Source: Streptomyces sp. CB02959 (GTDB lineage: Bacteria; Actinomycetota; Actinomycetes; Streptomycetales; Streptomycetaceae). Taken from it: a DNA stretch of 64,000 bases. This document shows, piece after piece, positions 41,922-50,974 of the stretch; the first letter of the stretch is position 1, and every line of letters begins with the position of its first letter. The notes below the pieces were generated by a model that ran no database searches, had not been told where the DNA came from, and saw only the letters and a list, made by a program, of their open reading frames with translations. The stretch spans positions 124,001 to 188,000 of the forward strand of contig NZ_NNBP01000022.1 in assembly GCF_002803155.1 (NCBI RefSeq). The letters run 5' to 3'. A program made the translations under genes and the position numbers.

Positions 41922-42901
41922 GCACCGCCACCACCACCCACGAGGCGGGAACGGCCCCCGGTACCGCCTCCGGCACGCTGCGCGGCACCCTCTGGGTGGT
42001 CTGGCGCCGGCACCGCGCCGCACTGCTCACCGGCATCCTGGCCACCCTCGCCGCCTGCGCGCTCTTCTCGTACCAGCGGATCGGCCTGATGGACTTCCTC
42101 GGCGGCCAGGCCGCCGGCGCCGACGCCCTCGGGGACGAGTTCCGCAACCGGTTCGGCGGGGCGTTCGGCACCGACATCCAGTTCCTCCAGTTCGTGCCGC
42201 TGATCGTCGCCACCTTCCTCGGCGCCCCGCTGATCTCCTCCGAGCTGGAGCGCGGCACCCTCCAGCTGGTCACCACCCAGTCCGTGAGCCGCGGCCGCTG
42301 GCTCGCCACCACGCTCGCCCTCCCCCTGACGGTCGTGGCGGCCTGCACCACCCTGCTGTCGCTGGTCTTCCAGTGGCTCTGGTCGCCCGCCCACGAGCTG
42401 GTCGTCGGCGGCGACTGGCTCAGCAGCGGCCCGTTCGACGTCACCGGCCCGGTGCTGGTCGCCAAGACCCTGTTCCTCACCGCCTGCGGCGTCGCCCTCG
42501 GCAAGCTCATCAAGCGGATCATCCCGGCGATGCTGGCCACCGCGTTCACCGTGGGGGCGGTGAGCGTGATCTGGGGCAACAAGGTGCGCCCGAAGCTGGG
42601 CACGCTGCGCGACCTCACCTACCCCGTCAACGGCGAGGGCACCGGCGTGCCCCGCGGCGCGGTGCAGATGGACGACTGGGTGGCCACCGCCGACGGCCGG
42701 CTCTTCGGCTTCGGCACCTGCGTCGACGACGCCCACCCCGACGCCTGCCGGGCCGCCAAGGGCATCGTCAACCACGTCACCCAGTACTACGACTTCCACC
42801 AGATGCCCGGGATGCAGTGGCTCGGCGCGGGCATCCTGCTGGCGCTGACCGCGCTGGTGCTGGCGTTCGTGGTGTGGCGGGCCCTCCGGCGGCCGCTCTG
42901 A
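41918..42901 (+). CDS. ABC transporter permease
   Basis: 327 residues. Six hydrophobic segments: LLTGILATLAACALF, FVPLIVATFLGAPLI, TLALPLTVVAACTTLL, TLFLTACGVALGKL, IPAMLATAFTVGAVSVIW and LGAGILLALTALVLAFVVW. A large extracytoplasmic loop carries two Cys (GTCVDDAHPDACR). It resembles ABC-2-type permeases with the ELERGTLQLVTTQSVSRGRWL amphipathic segment. Its exported substrate is unknown. Confidence 0.9.
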   Translation: MSTATTTHEAGTAPGTASGTLRGTLWVVWRRHRAALLTGILATLAACALFSYQRIGLMDFLGGQAAGADALGDEFRNRFGGAFGTDIQFLQFVPLIVATFLGAPLISSELERGTLQLVTTQSVSRGRWLATTLALPLTVVAACTTLLSLVFQWLWSPAHELVVGGDWLSSGPFDVTGPVLVAKTLFLTACGVALGKLIKRIIPAMLATAFTVGAVSVIWGNKVRPKLGTLRDLTYPVNGEGTGVPRGAVQMDDWVATADGRLFGFGTCVDDAHPDACRAAKGIVNHVTQYYDFHQMPGMQWLGAGILLALTALVLAFVVWRALRRPL

Positions 42902-43049
42902 AACCGGACCGGCCGCGCCACGGGCGGCGCTTTGACACCCGCCGCGGGCGGCCCGATCATCAAGCGGTCGGCCGGCGCGGCCCCGGCGGCCGGACCGGCC
43001 GCACCCGCCGGACCGGCCCCGACGAGACGAACGCAGAGGCAGAGAGGCG

Positions 43050-43442
43050 GTGAGCGCCGTCGAATTCCGGATCGACCGCCGCAGCGGCGTCGCCACCTAC
43101 CTCCAGATCGTCCAGCAGGTCCAGCAGGCACTGCGGCTGGGCGTCCTGGTGGAGGGCGACCGGCTGCCCACGGCCGCGCAGGTCGCCGCCACGACCAAGG
43201 TCAACCCGAACACCACGCTCAAGGCGTACCGCGAGCTGGAGCGCGAGGGCCTGGTCGAGCCGCGGCCCGGGCTCGGCACGTTCGTCAGCCGCACCCTGGC
43301 CCGCCCCGACTCGGCGGCCGACGCCGTCCTGCGCGAGGAACTGCGCGCCTGGATGGAACGGGCCCGCGCCGAGGGCCTGGACCGCGAGGACGTCCGGGCG
43401 CTGCTGAACGCCGTCCTGGAGGACCGCTTCCCGGAGCGGTGA
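43050..43442 (+). CDS. GntR-family regulator, YtrA type
   Basis: 130 residues from the GTG at 43050. Helix-turn-helix of the GntR fold: YLQIVQQVQQALRLGVLVEGDRLPTAAQVAATTKVNPNTTLKAYRELEREGLVEPRPGLGTFVS. Only about 45 helical residues follow, the short YtrA-type effector region. It probably represses the ABC operon upstream. A second promoter-like TTGACA - 17 nt - GATCAT (42932-42960) may transcribe it separately. Confidence 0.9.
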   Translation: MSAVEFRIDRRSGVATYLQIVQQVQQALRLGVLVEGDRLPTAAQVAATTKVNPNTTLKAYRELEREGLVEPRPGLGTFVSRTLARPDSAADAVLREELRAWMERARAEGLDREDVRALLNAVLEDRFPER

Positions 43443-43506
43443 GCGGCGGGCCGGGACGGGATGTGCGAGGGGCGGACGCCCGCCCCGCCTCACCGCCCGT
43501 CCCGCC

Positions 43507-44937
43507 TCACCGCCCGTCCGCGGCGCCGCCCGCTCCGACCCCTCCGGCCTCTCTGGCCTCTCCGGCCCGTGCCGCCCCGCCGTCCGCCCCGGACCCGCCG
43601 TCCCCGCCGTCCCGCTCCGGGCACAGCGCCCCCCGCAGGTCGACGGTGGCCTGCGCCCCGCCCGCGGGCGGATTGGCGAAGCACAGCCCGGCCCCGAGCA
43701 CCCGGGCCTGCCCGGCGGCGATGGTCAGCCCGAGGCCCAGCCCCGGCCCGCCCCGGCCGCCGCTCGTCCGGAACCGCTGCGGGCCGTGCGCCAGCAGTGC
43801 CGCCGGGAAGCCCGGCCCGGCGTCGTGCACCCGTATCACCCCGCCGTCGACCTCGACGGTCACCGGTCCCGCGCCGTGCCGCCGGGCATTGCTGATCAGA
43901 TTGACCAGGATCCGCTCGACCCGCCGCGGATCGGTCTCCACCAGCCCGTCCGCCAGCACCCGGACCCGTATCGCCCCGTCCACCGCCGCCGGGCCCCCAG
44001 GCGCCCGGTCCGCGCCGCACGCACCCCGCCCGGACGTCCCGGCCCCGGACCCGGCCGCGAATCCGGCCGCGAACCCGGCCCCGGACCCGCCGGCCTGGCC
44101 GACCGCCACGACCGCCCGCCGCACCAGCTCCCCCAGCGGCCGCACCTCCCGGTCCGCCTCCTCCGTACGGGCGTCCAGCCGGGCCACCTCCAGCACGTCC
44201 TCCATCAGCCCGTGCACCCGCTCGGCCCGCTCCCGCACCATCTCGGCGGGCCGGGACGGCGGCAGCAGCCCGGCCGCGGCGACCAGCCCGGCGACCGGGG
44301 TCCGCAGCTCGTGGGCGATGTTCGCGGTGACGTCGCGCTCCGCCCGCAGCCGCCCCGCCAGCGTCTCCGCCATGGTGTTCACCGCCGCGGTGAGCTGCGC
44401 GATCTCGTCGTTGCCGGTCCTCGGCAGCCGGGCGCCCAGATCGCCCTCGGCGATCCGCTGGGCGGTCGCCGCCGAGGCGGTCAGCCGCCGCCCGAGCCGG
44501 TGCGCGACCAGCAGCCCGACCACGCAGCCCAGCCCGGTACCGGCCGCCCCGGCCCCCCACAGCATCCGGTCCAGCGCCTCGACGGTCTGCTGCTCCCGGT
44601 CGTAGGAGCGCTTCAGCGCGACGACGTCCGGACCCAGCTTGGTGGCCGCCCACAGATACGGCGTACGGCCGCCCAGCTCCAGATAGACACCCCGCCGACC
44701 GCTCTCCACCAGCGCCTTCAGCGGGCCCGGCAGGTCCTCGGGGTTGATCAGCCCCCGCCCGGTGTCGATCCCGGCCGCCCGGTCCTGGACGGTGGTCTGC
44801 AACCGGTTGTCGAAGCCGTGCCCGGCCAGGTCGAGCTGGGCGTTGACGGTGTGGTGGTGGACGAGCACGCCGACGAGGACCGCGACCACCGCCGCGGTGG
44901 CGGAGATCGCGATACCGATCTTGGCGCGCAGCCCCAT
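43507..44937 (-). CDS. Sensor histidine kinase, orphan
   Basis: 476 residues from the ATG at 44937, AGGAGGG upstream. N-terminal helix (IGIAISATAAVVAVLVGVLV), a short extracytoplasmic sensor (about 40-135), second helix (GTGLGCVVGLLVAHRLG), HAMP domain, and H-box ANIAHELRTPVAGLV with His at about 209. ATPase N-box LVNLISNARRHG, HDAGPGFP and GPGLGLGLTIA. The part between is interrupted by a Gly/Ala-rich insert (SGAGFAAGFAAGSGAG), and the C-terminus is a low-complexity tail. No response-regulator gene is adjacent; a lipoprotein gene lies upstream, co-oriented. Confidence 0.9.
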   Translation of the reverse strand: MGLRAKIGIAISATAAVVAVLVGVLVHHHTVNAQLDLAGHGFDNRLQTTVQDRAAGIDTGRGLINPEDLPGPLKALVESGRRGVYLELGGRTPYLWAATKLGPDVVALKRSYDREQQTVEALDRMLWGAGAAGTGLGCVVGLLVAHRLGRRLTASAATAQRIAEGDLGARLPRTGNDEIAQLTAAVNTMAETLAGRLRAERDVTANIAHELRTPVAGLVAAAGLLPPSRPAEMVRERAERVHGLMEDVLEVARLDARTEEADREVRPLGELVRRAVVAVGQAGGSGAGFAAGFAAGSGAGTSGRGACGADRAPGGPAAVDGAIRVRVLADGLVETDPRRVERILVNLISNARRHGAGPVTVEVDGGVIRVHDAGPGFPAALLAHGPQRFRTSGGRGGPGLGLGLTIAAGQARVLGAGLCFANPPAGGAQATVDLRGALCPERDGGDGGSGADGGAARAGEAREAGGVGAGGAADGR

Positions 44938-45034
44938 CCGTTCCCTCCTGTCGTTCCGCTCGTTCTCGAACCGTCCCGGCACGTGCGCCCGCCCGCCGCT
45001 CCGGGGACTCCCGGGGCGCCCGGCGCCGCACCCG

Positions 45035-45517
45035 CTATTCGACGTCGGGCAGGTGCAGGCTCACCCGCCCCAGCTCGGCGGCCTTCGCGCCGCGCAGCTC
45101 GGGCGCGACCACCCCGGCGCTGGAGTAGTACGCGAATCCCTGCTGCTGGAGCCCGCTCAGCGTGACCGTCACCCGGTACGGCGTACGGACGCACTCCGGC
45201 GCGCACCAGTCCCCGACCAGCCCGCCGCCGGCCACCGCGGTCGGACCGCCCCACGACTTCCAGCGCAGCCCGGTCAGCCGCGCGGAGTCGCCCAGCGGGA
45301 GGGCGTCCGGGCGTTCCAGTGGGCGCCCGGCGTCGCCCGCCGCGTAGACCGGCCCGCTCCGCGCCGACGGCGCCACCGCCGGTCCCTCGTCCCGCAGCAG
45401 CGGAGCCGGCCCGCCGCACCCCGCGAGCACCACGGAGAGCACCGCGGAAAGCAGCACCGCGAGCAGCACGGCCCCGGCAGCCACGGCGGTCCGGGGGGTG
45501 GTGGTCGCTGGTCTCAC
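45035..45517 (-). CDS. Lipoprotein upstream of the orphan kinase
   Basis: 160 residues from the GTG at 45517 (AAGGA at 5 nt). Signal peptide with lipobox: AVAAGAVLLAVLLSAVLSVVLAGCGG, Cys the probable lipidated residue. The mature part has two Cys close together (WCAPECVRTPYRV), possibly a disulfide. No recognised domain. In Streptomyces a lipoprotein beside a sensor kinase can modulate signalling (as CseA with CseBC), so it may tune the kinase at 43507; this is inference. Confidence 0.75.
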   Translation of the reverse strand: MRPATTTPRTAVAAGAVLLAVLLSAVLSVVLAGCGGPAPLLRDEGPAVAPSARSGPVYAAGDAGRPLERPDALPLGDSARLTGLRWKSWGGPTAVAGGGLVGDWCAPECVRTPYRVTVTLSGLQQQGFAYYSSAGVVAPELRGAKAAELGRVSLHLPDVE

Positions 45518-45702
45518 GGAATCCTTCGGGCAGCGGACGGGTGGGCAGGCGGGCCGCGCACCAGGGGCACCCTGCGTGCACAAGGCCGTACAGGATGCGC
45601 ACACGAGAGCGAATACCTGTTTCCCGACAAATGTAACGGCGGTCGCTCCGATCCGACGTGCCCTCCCACATGCCGACACCGCCCGCCCTCCCCACCCTCC
45701 CC

Positions 45703-45733
45703 TTGACCCTCACCTCACGTCAGGCCACACCCT
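45703..45733 (+). promoter_or_regulatory. MerR-type promoter/operator of the TipAL-like gene
   Basis: TTGACC at 45703-45708 is followed, with the long 19-bp spacer of MerR-controlled promoters, by a weak CACCCT. The inverted repeat CCTcAC-N5-GTcAGG at 45707-45723 sits in the spacer, as in TipA/Mta-type promoters, so the regulator probably activates its own gene and the one after it. Confidence 0.55.
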
Positions 45734-45790
45734 TGATCGACGACGCGCGGGACACCGTCCCCACCGCCCCGGCAAGCGAAAGGCACCCCC

Positions 45791-46606
45791 ATGGGATACC
45801 CGGTAGGTCAGGTCTCCGCCTTCGCCGGGGTCACCGTCCGCACCCTGCACCACTACGACAAGACCGGCCTGCTCCGCCCCAGCGACCGCAGCCCCGCCGG
45901 CTACCGCCTCTACAGCGACGCCGACCTCGCCCGGCTCCAGCAGATCCTCTTCTACCGCGAGCTCGGCTTCCCGCTCGACGAGATCGCCGCGATCCTGGCC
46001 GACCCGCAGGCCAACGCCCTCGACCAGCTCCGCGCCCGGCACCGCCGCCTCACCGAGGAGATCAACCGGCTGCAGCGCCTGGTCGAGGTCGCCGAAGAGG
46101 CCATGGAGGTCCAGCAGACCGGCGTCCGCCTGACCCCGGAGGAACGCTTCGAGGTCTTCGGCGAGATCGCCTTCGACCTGACGTACGCCACCGAAGCCGA
46201 CCGGAGACTGCGGCACAGCGACGGCTACCGGCGCTCGATGGCCCGAGCCGCCACCCACTCCAAGGACGACTGGGCGCAGATCATGGCCGAGGCGGCCGAC
46301 TGGCGGACCCGCCTGACCGCCGCCTACGACGCCGGCGAACCGGCCGACGGCGAGCGCGCCATGGACCTCGCGGAGGAGCACCGCCGGCACGTCACCCGGT
46401 GGTTCACCCCCTGCCCCACCGACATGCACGGCCGGATCGCCGACGACTTCGCCACCGATCCCCGCGCCTTCGCGCTGCTCGTCCCGCCCACCGAGCAACG
46501 CCCGGGCCTCGCCCCGTACCTCCGCACCGCCATCCACGCCAACGCGGTCCGCCAGTCGCCCCCGGCACCCACCGCCGGCCCCACGACCGGCCCCGCCCCC
46601 TCCTGA
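45791..46606 (+). CDS. MerR-family regulator with TipAS drug-binding domain
   Basis: 271 residues from the ATG at 45791. N-terminal MerR winged helix YPVGQVSAFAGVTVRTLHHYDKTGLLRPSDRSPAGYRLYSDADLARLQQILFYRELGFPLDEIAAIL, then a coiled coil. The C-terminal TipAS-type domain (EERFEVFGEIAFDLTYATEADRRLRHSDGYRRSMARAATHSKDDWAQIMAEA...EEHRRHVTRWFTPCPTDMHGRIADDF...YLRTAIHANAVRQ) binds thiopeptide-like or other cyclic antibiotics. It probably activates its own promoter on drug binding. A glycosyltransferase follows after 13 bp and is probably its target. Confidence 0.9.
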   Translation: MGYPVGQVSAFAGVTVRTLHHYDKTGLLRPSDRSPAGYRLYSDADLARLQQILFYRELGFPLDEIAAILADPQANALDQLRARHRRLTEEINRLQRLVEVAEEAMEVQQTGVRLTPEERFEVFGEIAFDLTYATEADRRLRHSDGYRRSMARAATHSKDDWAQIMAEAADWRTRLTAAYDAGEPADGERAMDLAEEHRRHVTRWFTPCPTDMHGRIADDFATDPRAFALLVPPTEQRPGLAPYLRTAIHANAVRQSPPAPTAGPTTGPAPS

Positions 46607-46619
46607 TCCGAGGCCGCCC

Positions 46620-47891
46620 ATGAACATCCTCCTCACCGCCGCCGGCTCCTACGGCGACGTCGCCCCGTACACCGGCCTCGGCGCCCGCCTCCGGGCCGCC
46701 GGCCACGAGGTCGCCCTCGCCACCCACGACGGCTTCGCCCCCCTGGTCCGCGCCGCCGGCCTCGGCTTCCGCAGCCTGCCCGCCGACCCCCGCGCCACCG
46801 GCCGCACGGACCCGGACGCCCCCGGCACCCCCACCACCCGCCGCGACCTGATGCGCCGCGCGGCCGCCTTCATCGAACAGCTCGGCACCGGACTGGCCGA
46901 CGTCGTCACCCCGGGCACCGAACTGCTGGTGCTGTCCACCACCACCGCCCCGCTCGGCTGGCACGTCGCCGAGGCCCTGGACATCCCGTCCGTCGGCGCC
47001 TACCTCCAGCCCACCGCCCCCACCCGCGCCTTCCCACCGGTCGTCAGCGGCGGCCGCTCACTGGGCGGTTGGGGCAACCGCGCCGCCGGCCGCCTCTCGC
47101 TCCGCGTCGTCGACCGCCTCCACGCCGGCGCCACCCGCGCCCTGCGCACCCGCCTGGGCCTGCCGCCCGCCACCCCCGGTACGGTCCGCCGCCGCGTCGA
47201 GGCCGCCAACTGGCCGGTCCTGCACGGCTTCAGCGAACTCCTCGTACCGCGCCCCGCGGACTGGCGCCCCGGCCTCGACGTCACCGGCTACTGGTGGCCC
47301 CACCACGCCCCCGACGCCCAACTCCCGCCCGCCCTCGAAGACTTCCTCACCGCCGGCCCGCCCCCGGTCTCCGTCGGCTTCGGCAGCATGGCCGCCGAGG
47401 ACGCCGAACGCCTCAACTCGCTCGCCGTCCGGGCCCTCCGCCGCGCCGGCACCCGCGGCCTCCTCCTCTCCGGCAACGCCGGCCTGACCACCGCCGACTC
47501 CCCCTCCGACGACATCCTCACCGTCCCCACCCCGGTCCCGCACGCCCTGCTCTTCCCCCGCGTCGCCGCCGCCGTCCACCACTGCGGCGCCGGCACCTCC
47601 GCCGCCGCCCTGCGCGCCGGCATCCCGTCCGTCCCCGTCCCGTTCACCGCGGACCAGCCCTTCTGGGCCGCCCGCCTGGCCGCCCTGGGCGCCGCCACCC
47701 CCGCCCTGCCCGTCACCACCCTCACCAAGACCCTCTCCCCCGACGAAGCCGTCACCCGCCTCGCCGCCGCCCTCACCGAGGCCACCACCACCCCGCCCCT
47801 GCGCACCCGCGCCGAGGCCGCCGCCCGCCACCTCGCCACCGAAGACGGCCCCGGCACCGCCCTCGACGCCCTCACCCGCCTCGCCGCCTGA
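46620..47891 (+). CDS. MGT/UGT-family glycosyltransferase (GT1)
   Basis: 423 residues. GT-B fold: N-terminal MNILLTAAGSYGDVAPYTGLGARLRAAGHEVALATHDGF, middle PPVSVGFGSM and C-terminal nucleotide-sugar signature VHHCGAGTSAAALRAGIPSVPVPFTADQPFWAARLAALG. Such enzymes glycosylate macrolides, sterols or glycopeptides; some give self-resistance by glucosylating the drug. It lies in an operon with a TipAL-like drug sensor, which suggests antibiotic inactivation rather than biosynthesis; no biosynthetic genes are nearby. Confidence 0.9.
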   Translation: MNILLTAAGSYGDVAPYTGLGARLRAAGHEVALATHDGFAPLVRAAGLGFRSLPADPRATGRTDPDAPGTPTTRRDLMRRAAAFIEQLGTGLADVVTPGTELLVLSTTTAPLGWHVAEALDIPSVGAYLQPTAPTRAFPPVVSGGRSLGGWGNRAAGRLSLRVVDRLHAGATRALRTRLGLPPATPGTVRRRVEAANWPVLHGFSELLVPRPADWRPGLDVTGYWWPHHAPDAQLPPALEDFLTAGPPPVSVGFGSMAAEDAERLNSLAVRALRRAGTRGLLLSGNAGLTTADSPSDDILTVPTPVPHALLFPRVAAAVHHCGAGTSAAALRAGIPSVPVPFTADQPFWAARLAALGAATPALPVTTLTKTLSPDEAVTRLAAALTEATTTPPLRTRAEAAARHLATEDGPGTALDALTRLAA

Positions 47892-47940
47892 CCCCGCACC
47901 GGCAGGGCCCCGGGAATGCGCCGGGACCGTGGCCCCGCCG

Positions 47941-50088
47941 TCAGCCCCGCGCGCCCGCCGCCGGTGACAGCGGCGGTTCCTGGTGGGAGCCGTAGCGCTC
48001 CATGCGCTGCCAGCGCAGGCGGCTGCCGGACAGGGCCGTGGCCACCGACTGGACGACCACGAGGTACATCAACTGGCGGTAGACGAACTGCTGGAACGGC
48101 AGGCTCCACAGCGGTCCGAGCCGTTCGCCGTCGAGGCGGAACGCATAGGCCCCGGTGACGACCTGGATGAGCAGGAACGAGCACCACAGCAGCAGTACGT
48201 GGACGGGGTCGAGGAAGAGCAGCCCGTACACGCTCAGCACGTCGACCAAGGGTGCGAACAACGGCAGCAGCACCTGGAAGAGCAGCAGGAACAGCAGCCC
48301 GCGACGGCCGAACGTGCCGGCTGCGCCGAGCTGGCGGACGGCGCCGCGGTGCTTCCACATCGCCTGCAGCGTCCCGTAGCACCAGCGGTAGCGCTGCCGC
48401 CACAGGGCGCCGAGGGAAGCGGGAGCCTCGGTCCAGGCGATGGCCTTCTCCTCGTAGACCACGCGCCAGCCGTCACGCCAGATCGCCATGGTGAGGTCGG
48501 TGTCCTCGGCGAGCGTCGCCTCGGAGACGCCGCCGACGCGCACCAGCGCGGTCCGGCGCCAGGCACCGATCGCGCCCGGCACCGTGGGCATGCACCGGGC
48601 CAGGTCGAAGAGCCGCCGGTCCAGGTTGAAGCCGACGACGTACTCGATGTGCTGCCAACGGCCCAGCAGGCCGCCCCGGTTGACGACCTTGGCGTTGCCG
48701 GAGACCGCTCCGATCCGCGGGTCGGAGAACGGCTGCACCAGATGGCGGACCGCGTCCGGCTCGAAGACCGTGTCACCGTCCATCATCACCACGATCTCGT
48801 GCGAAGCGGCGGCGATCCCCGTGTTGAGCGCGGCGGGCTTGCCCGCGTTCCGCTGGCGGATCACCCGTACCCCCGGCAGGCCGAGTGCCTCGACGAGGTC
48901 GGCGGTGCCGTCGGTGGAGCCGTCGTCCACGACGATGATCTCGACCGGGTGGTCGGATGCGATCAGGGACCGGACGGTCGCCTCGATACCGGCCGACTCG
49001 TTGTAGGCCGGCACGATCACCGACACCGGTTCGGTGACCGGCGCTCCCCACGCCTCCCTGGCCTCCCGCCGATGCCTGGCCGCGGCGATCATGGAGATCA
49101 CCGCGCGCAGGATGCCCAGCAGTCCGGCGACGAGCAGCAGTATGCCAAGTGCGTCGAGACCCCAGACCGCCCCCTTGAGCAGCCACAGCAGCCCGACGCC
49201 GAGCAGGTGCTCGCCGGTGGAGGACGGGAGGTTGGCGTCGGCGAGGTGGAATGCCTGGCTGACCGTCTGGAAGCGGTAGCCGCGCGCCTTCAGGCGCGGG
49301 ATCAGGGTGTCCAGCGCGGCCACGGTCTGTGCGCGGTCACCGCCGGCGTCGTGGAAGAGGACCACCTGGCCGGTGGACCCGGGCGGGGTGGCGTTGCGGA
49401 CGACGCTCCGCACGCCCGGCTTCTGCCAGTCCTCGCTGTCCTGGGTGACGAGCACGGACAGGTAGCCCTGCTTGCCGAGCTGCCGCATCGTGGCCCAGTC
49501 GGCGTTGCCCACCGCGTCGGCGCTGGACGAGTACGGCGGGCGGAAGAGGTTGCTGGTGATACCCGCGGCGCCGGCCACCGCGAGCTGGTCCTCCCGCATC
49601 TCCATCGTGCGCTGCCAGCCGGGCAGGCTGGGCAGATAGGGATGGGTGAAGCTGTGCAGGCCGAGTTCGTCGTGGTCCTTCGCCATCCGCGCGACCAGCT
49701 CGGGGTGTGTGGCCACGCCGGTGCCGACGAGGAAGAAGGTCGCCGGCACGTGGTGCCGTTCCAGCGTCGCCAGGACCTTGGGGGTCCAGGTCGGGTCCGG
49801 ACCGTCGTCGAAGGTGAGCACCACGGTGCGCGCCGGCGGGGTGAGCGAGACCGGTGCGGATCCGCTTGCCGAGATCACCGGACCGCCGTTCTCGACCGAG
49901 CGCGGCACCTGGTCGACAGGCCCCTGCGGAGGATTCCCGCCATCGTCCTGGAAGCCGAACATGTGCTGCGTGTAGCCCTCGATGAGCAGCATGAGGGTGA
50001 GGGTCAGCACCATGGTCACCAGTAGCACCCAGTGGGTGCGCACCGGCGTTTCGCGGGCGGTACGGCCCCGCTGTGGAGAAGTGGTCAC
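47941..50088 (-). CDS. matB: Bifunctional polysaccharide deacetylase/glycosyltransferase, MatB-like
   Basis: 715 residues from the GTG at 50088. N-terminal helix (HWVLLVTMVLTLTLMLLIEGY). NodB deacetylase domain: VVLTFDDGPDPTWTPKVL (metal Asp), LGLHSFTHPYLPS (HxxxH), LFRPPYSSS and VVLFHDAGGD. Two helices follow. GT2 processive synthase: VSVIVPAYNES, IVVDDGSTDGTADL, VMMDGDTVF (DxD), TLAEDTDLTMAIWRDG (ED) and RQRYRWCYGTLQ (QxxRW), then C-terminal helices. This makes and de-N-acetylates a GlcNAc polymer. The arrangement matches MatB of Streptomyces, needed for pellet aggregation. The gene upstream and a chitosanase fit a cell-surface glucosamine polymer. Confidence 0.88.
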   Translation of the reverse strand: MTTSPQRGRTARETPVRTHWVLLVTMVLTLTLMLLIEGYTQHMFGFQDDGGNPPQGPVDQVPRSVENGGPVISASGSAPVSLTPPARTVVLTFDDGPDPTWTPKVLATLERHHVPATFFLVGTGVATHPELVARMAKDHDELGLHSFTHPYLPSLPGWQRTMEMREDQLAVAGAAGITSNLFRPPYSSSADAVGNADWATMRQLGKQGYLSVLVTQDSEDWQKPGVRSVVRNATPPGSTGQVVLFHDAGGDRAQTVAALDTLIPRLKARGYRFQTVSQAFHLADANLPSSTGEHLLGVGLLWLLKGAVWGLDALGILLLVAGLLGILRAVISMIAAARHRREAREAWGAPVTEPVSVIVPAYNESAGIEATVRSLIASDHPVEIIVVDDGSTDGTADLVEALGLPGVRVIRQRNAGKPAALNTGIAAASHEIVVMMDGDTVFEPDAVRHLVQPFSDPRIGAVSGNAKVVNRGGLLGRWQHIEYVVGFNLDRRLFDLARCMPTVPGAIGAWRRTALVRVGGVSEATLAEDTDLTMAIWRDGWRVVYEEKAIAWTEAPASLGALWRQRYRWCYGTLQAMWKHRGAVRQLGAAGTFGRRGLLFLLLFQVLLPLFAPLVDVLSVYGLLFLDPVHVLLLWCSFLLIQVVTGAYAFRLDGERLGPLWSLPFQQFVYRQLMYLVVVQSVATALSGSRLRWQRMERYGSHQEPPLSPAAGARG

Positions 50089-50227
50089 ATCGGTGATTTC
50101 TGGATGAGTGACGAGTTCGGGAACCGACCGGCTCGCCGGGAAGGGCCGCGCGGCACTGCAAGGAGTCGGTGGGGCACCGCGGGTGCGGCCCAGGGGTCCG
50201 AGGGTTCCTGACGGTTCGTCAGGCGAG

Positions 50228-50860
50228 TCAGAGCGTGCCGTGGGTGGGCAGGATGGAGGGCGTCGCGGTCGGGGTCCGCTTCGGGTGCGGGGACGGCTTG
50301 GGGCTCGGGGACGGCTTGGGGCTCTCGGACCGCTTCGGACTCGGGGACGGTTTCGCGGTCGGGGACGGTTTCGCCGCCGAGGGCGCCTTCGCCCTGGCGG
50401 ACACACCGGCGACGACCTTCGACACCGTCGTCGCCCGGCCCGGGCTCCGATGCCGCCGGCCGGTGGCTGCGGCCGTCGGGGATGTCCGAGGCCGGGGCGT
50501 CTCGTGCGCGGCGACGACGCCCGCACCCGGCTTCGGCCGCAGGGGGTGCGGCAGCAGCGCCGGCAGCGTCGGGCCGCCCAGGAGGGTGCTGGTGAGCAGG
50601 GCGACGTAGGCCACCGCCGGAGTCACCAACAGGGCCACCAGGATGCGCAGCCGCCGACGGCGGCCTCCCGACGCGTCGACGAAGATGGGTTTGGGAGTGG
50701 GGCGCCGTACCGGCCTGCCACTCAGACGCAGCGTGTCACCGGTGGACTCGGCCGGGGGTCCGGCCTCAGTAGGCCCCTGAAAGGGAACATCGGGAGACGT
50801 GGACGCGTCAGGCATCACTCCGTCCCCGGCGGGCGCCTGGCCCTCCGGAATGGTCTGCAC
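50228..50860 (-). CDS. Single-pass membrane protein with Pro/Ser/Lys-rich tail, in matB cluster
   Basis: 210 residues from the GTG at 50860; a start at the ATG at 50815 (GGACGGAG just upstream) is equally possible. A disordered N-terminal part of about 70 residues, then basic GGRRRRLRI, one membrane helix (LVALLVTPAVAYVALLTSTLL) and a secreted tail of about 110 residues with repeated S/T-P-K-P units (KPSPSPKRSESPKPSPSP). Such a tail can be wall-embedded and O-mannosylated; the Pmt gene in this window would be a candidate enzyme. It lies 139 bp upstream of matB. The position corresponds to MatA in the matAB locus, but sequence alone does not prove homology. Confidence 0.65.
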   Translation of the reverse strand: MQTIPEGQAPAGDGVMPDASTSPDVPFQGPTEAGPPAESTGDTLRLSGRPVRRPTPKPIFVDASGGRRRRLRILVALLVTPAVAYVALLTSTLLGGPTLPALLPHPLRPKPGAGVVAAHETPRPRTSPTAAATGRRHRSPGRATTVSKVVAGVSARAKAPSAAKPSPTAKPSPSPKRSESPKPSPSPKPSPHPKRTPTATPSILPTHGTL

Positions 50861-50974
50861 AAGATCCGGACACTAATGGCTGAGAATGTGCGGGCGGTAC
50901 AGGAGTCGTTAAGCCCGCGAAAAAAGCCAGCAAAGCCGATGGCCGGGCCGACGCGGCGGGCGGCGCGGAGTGTG

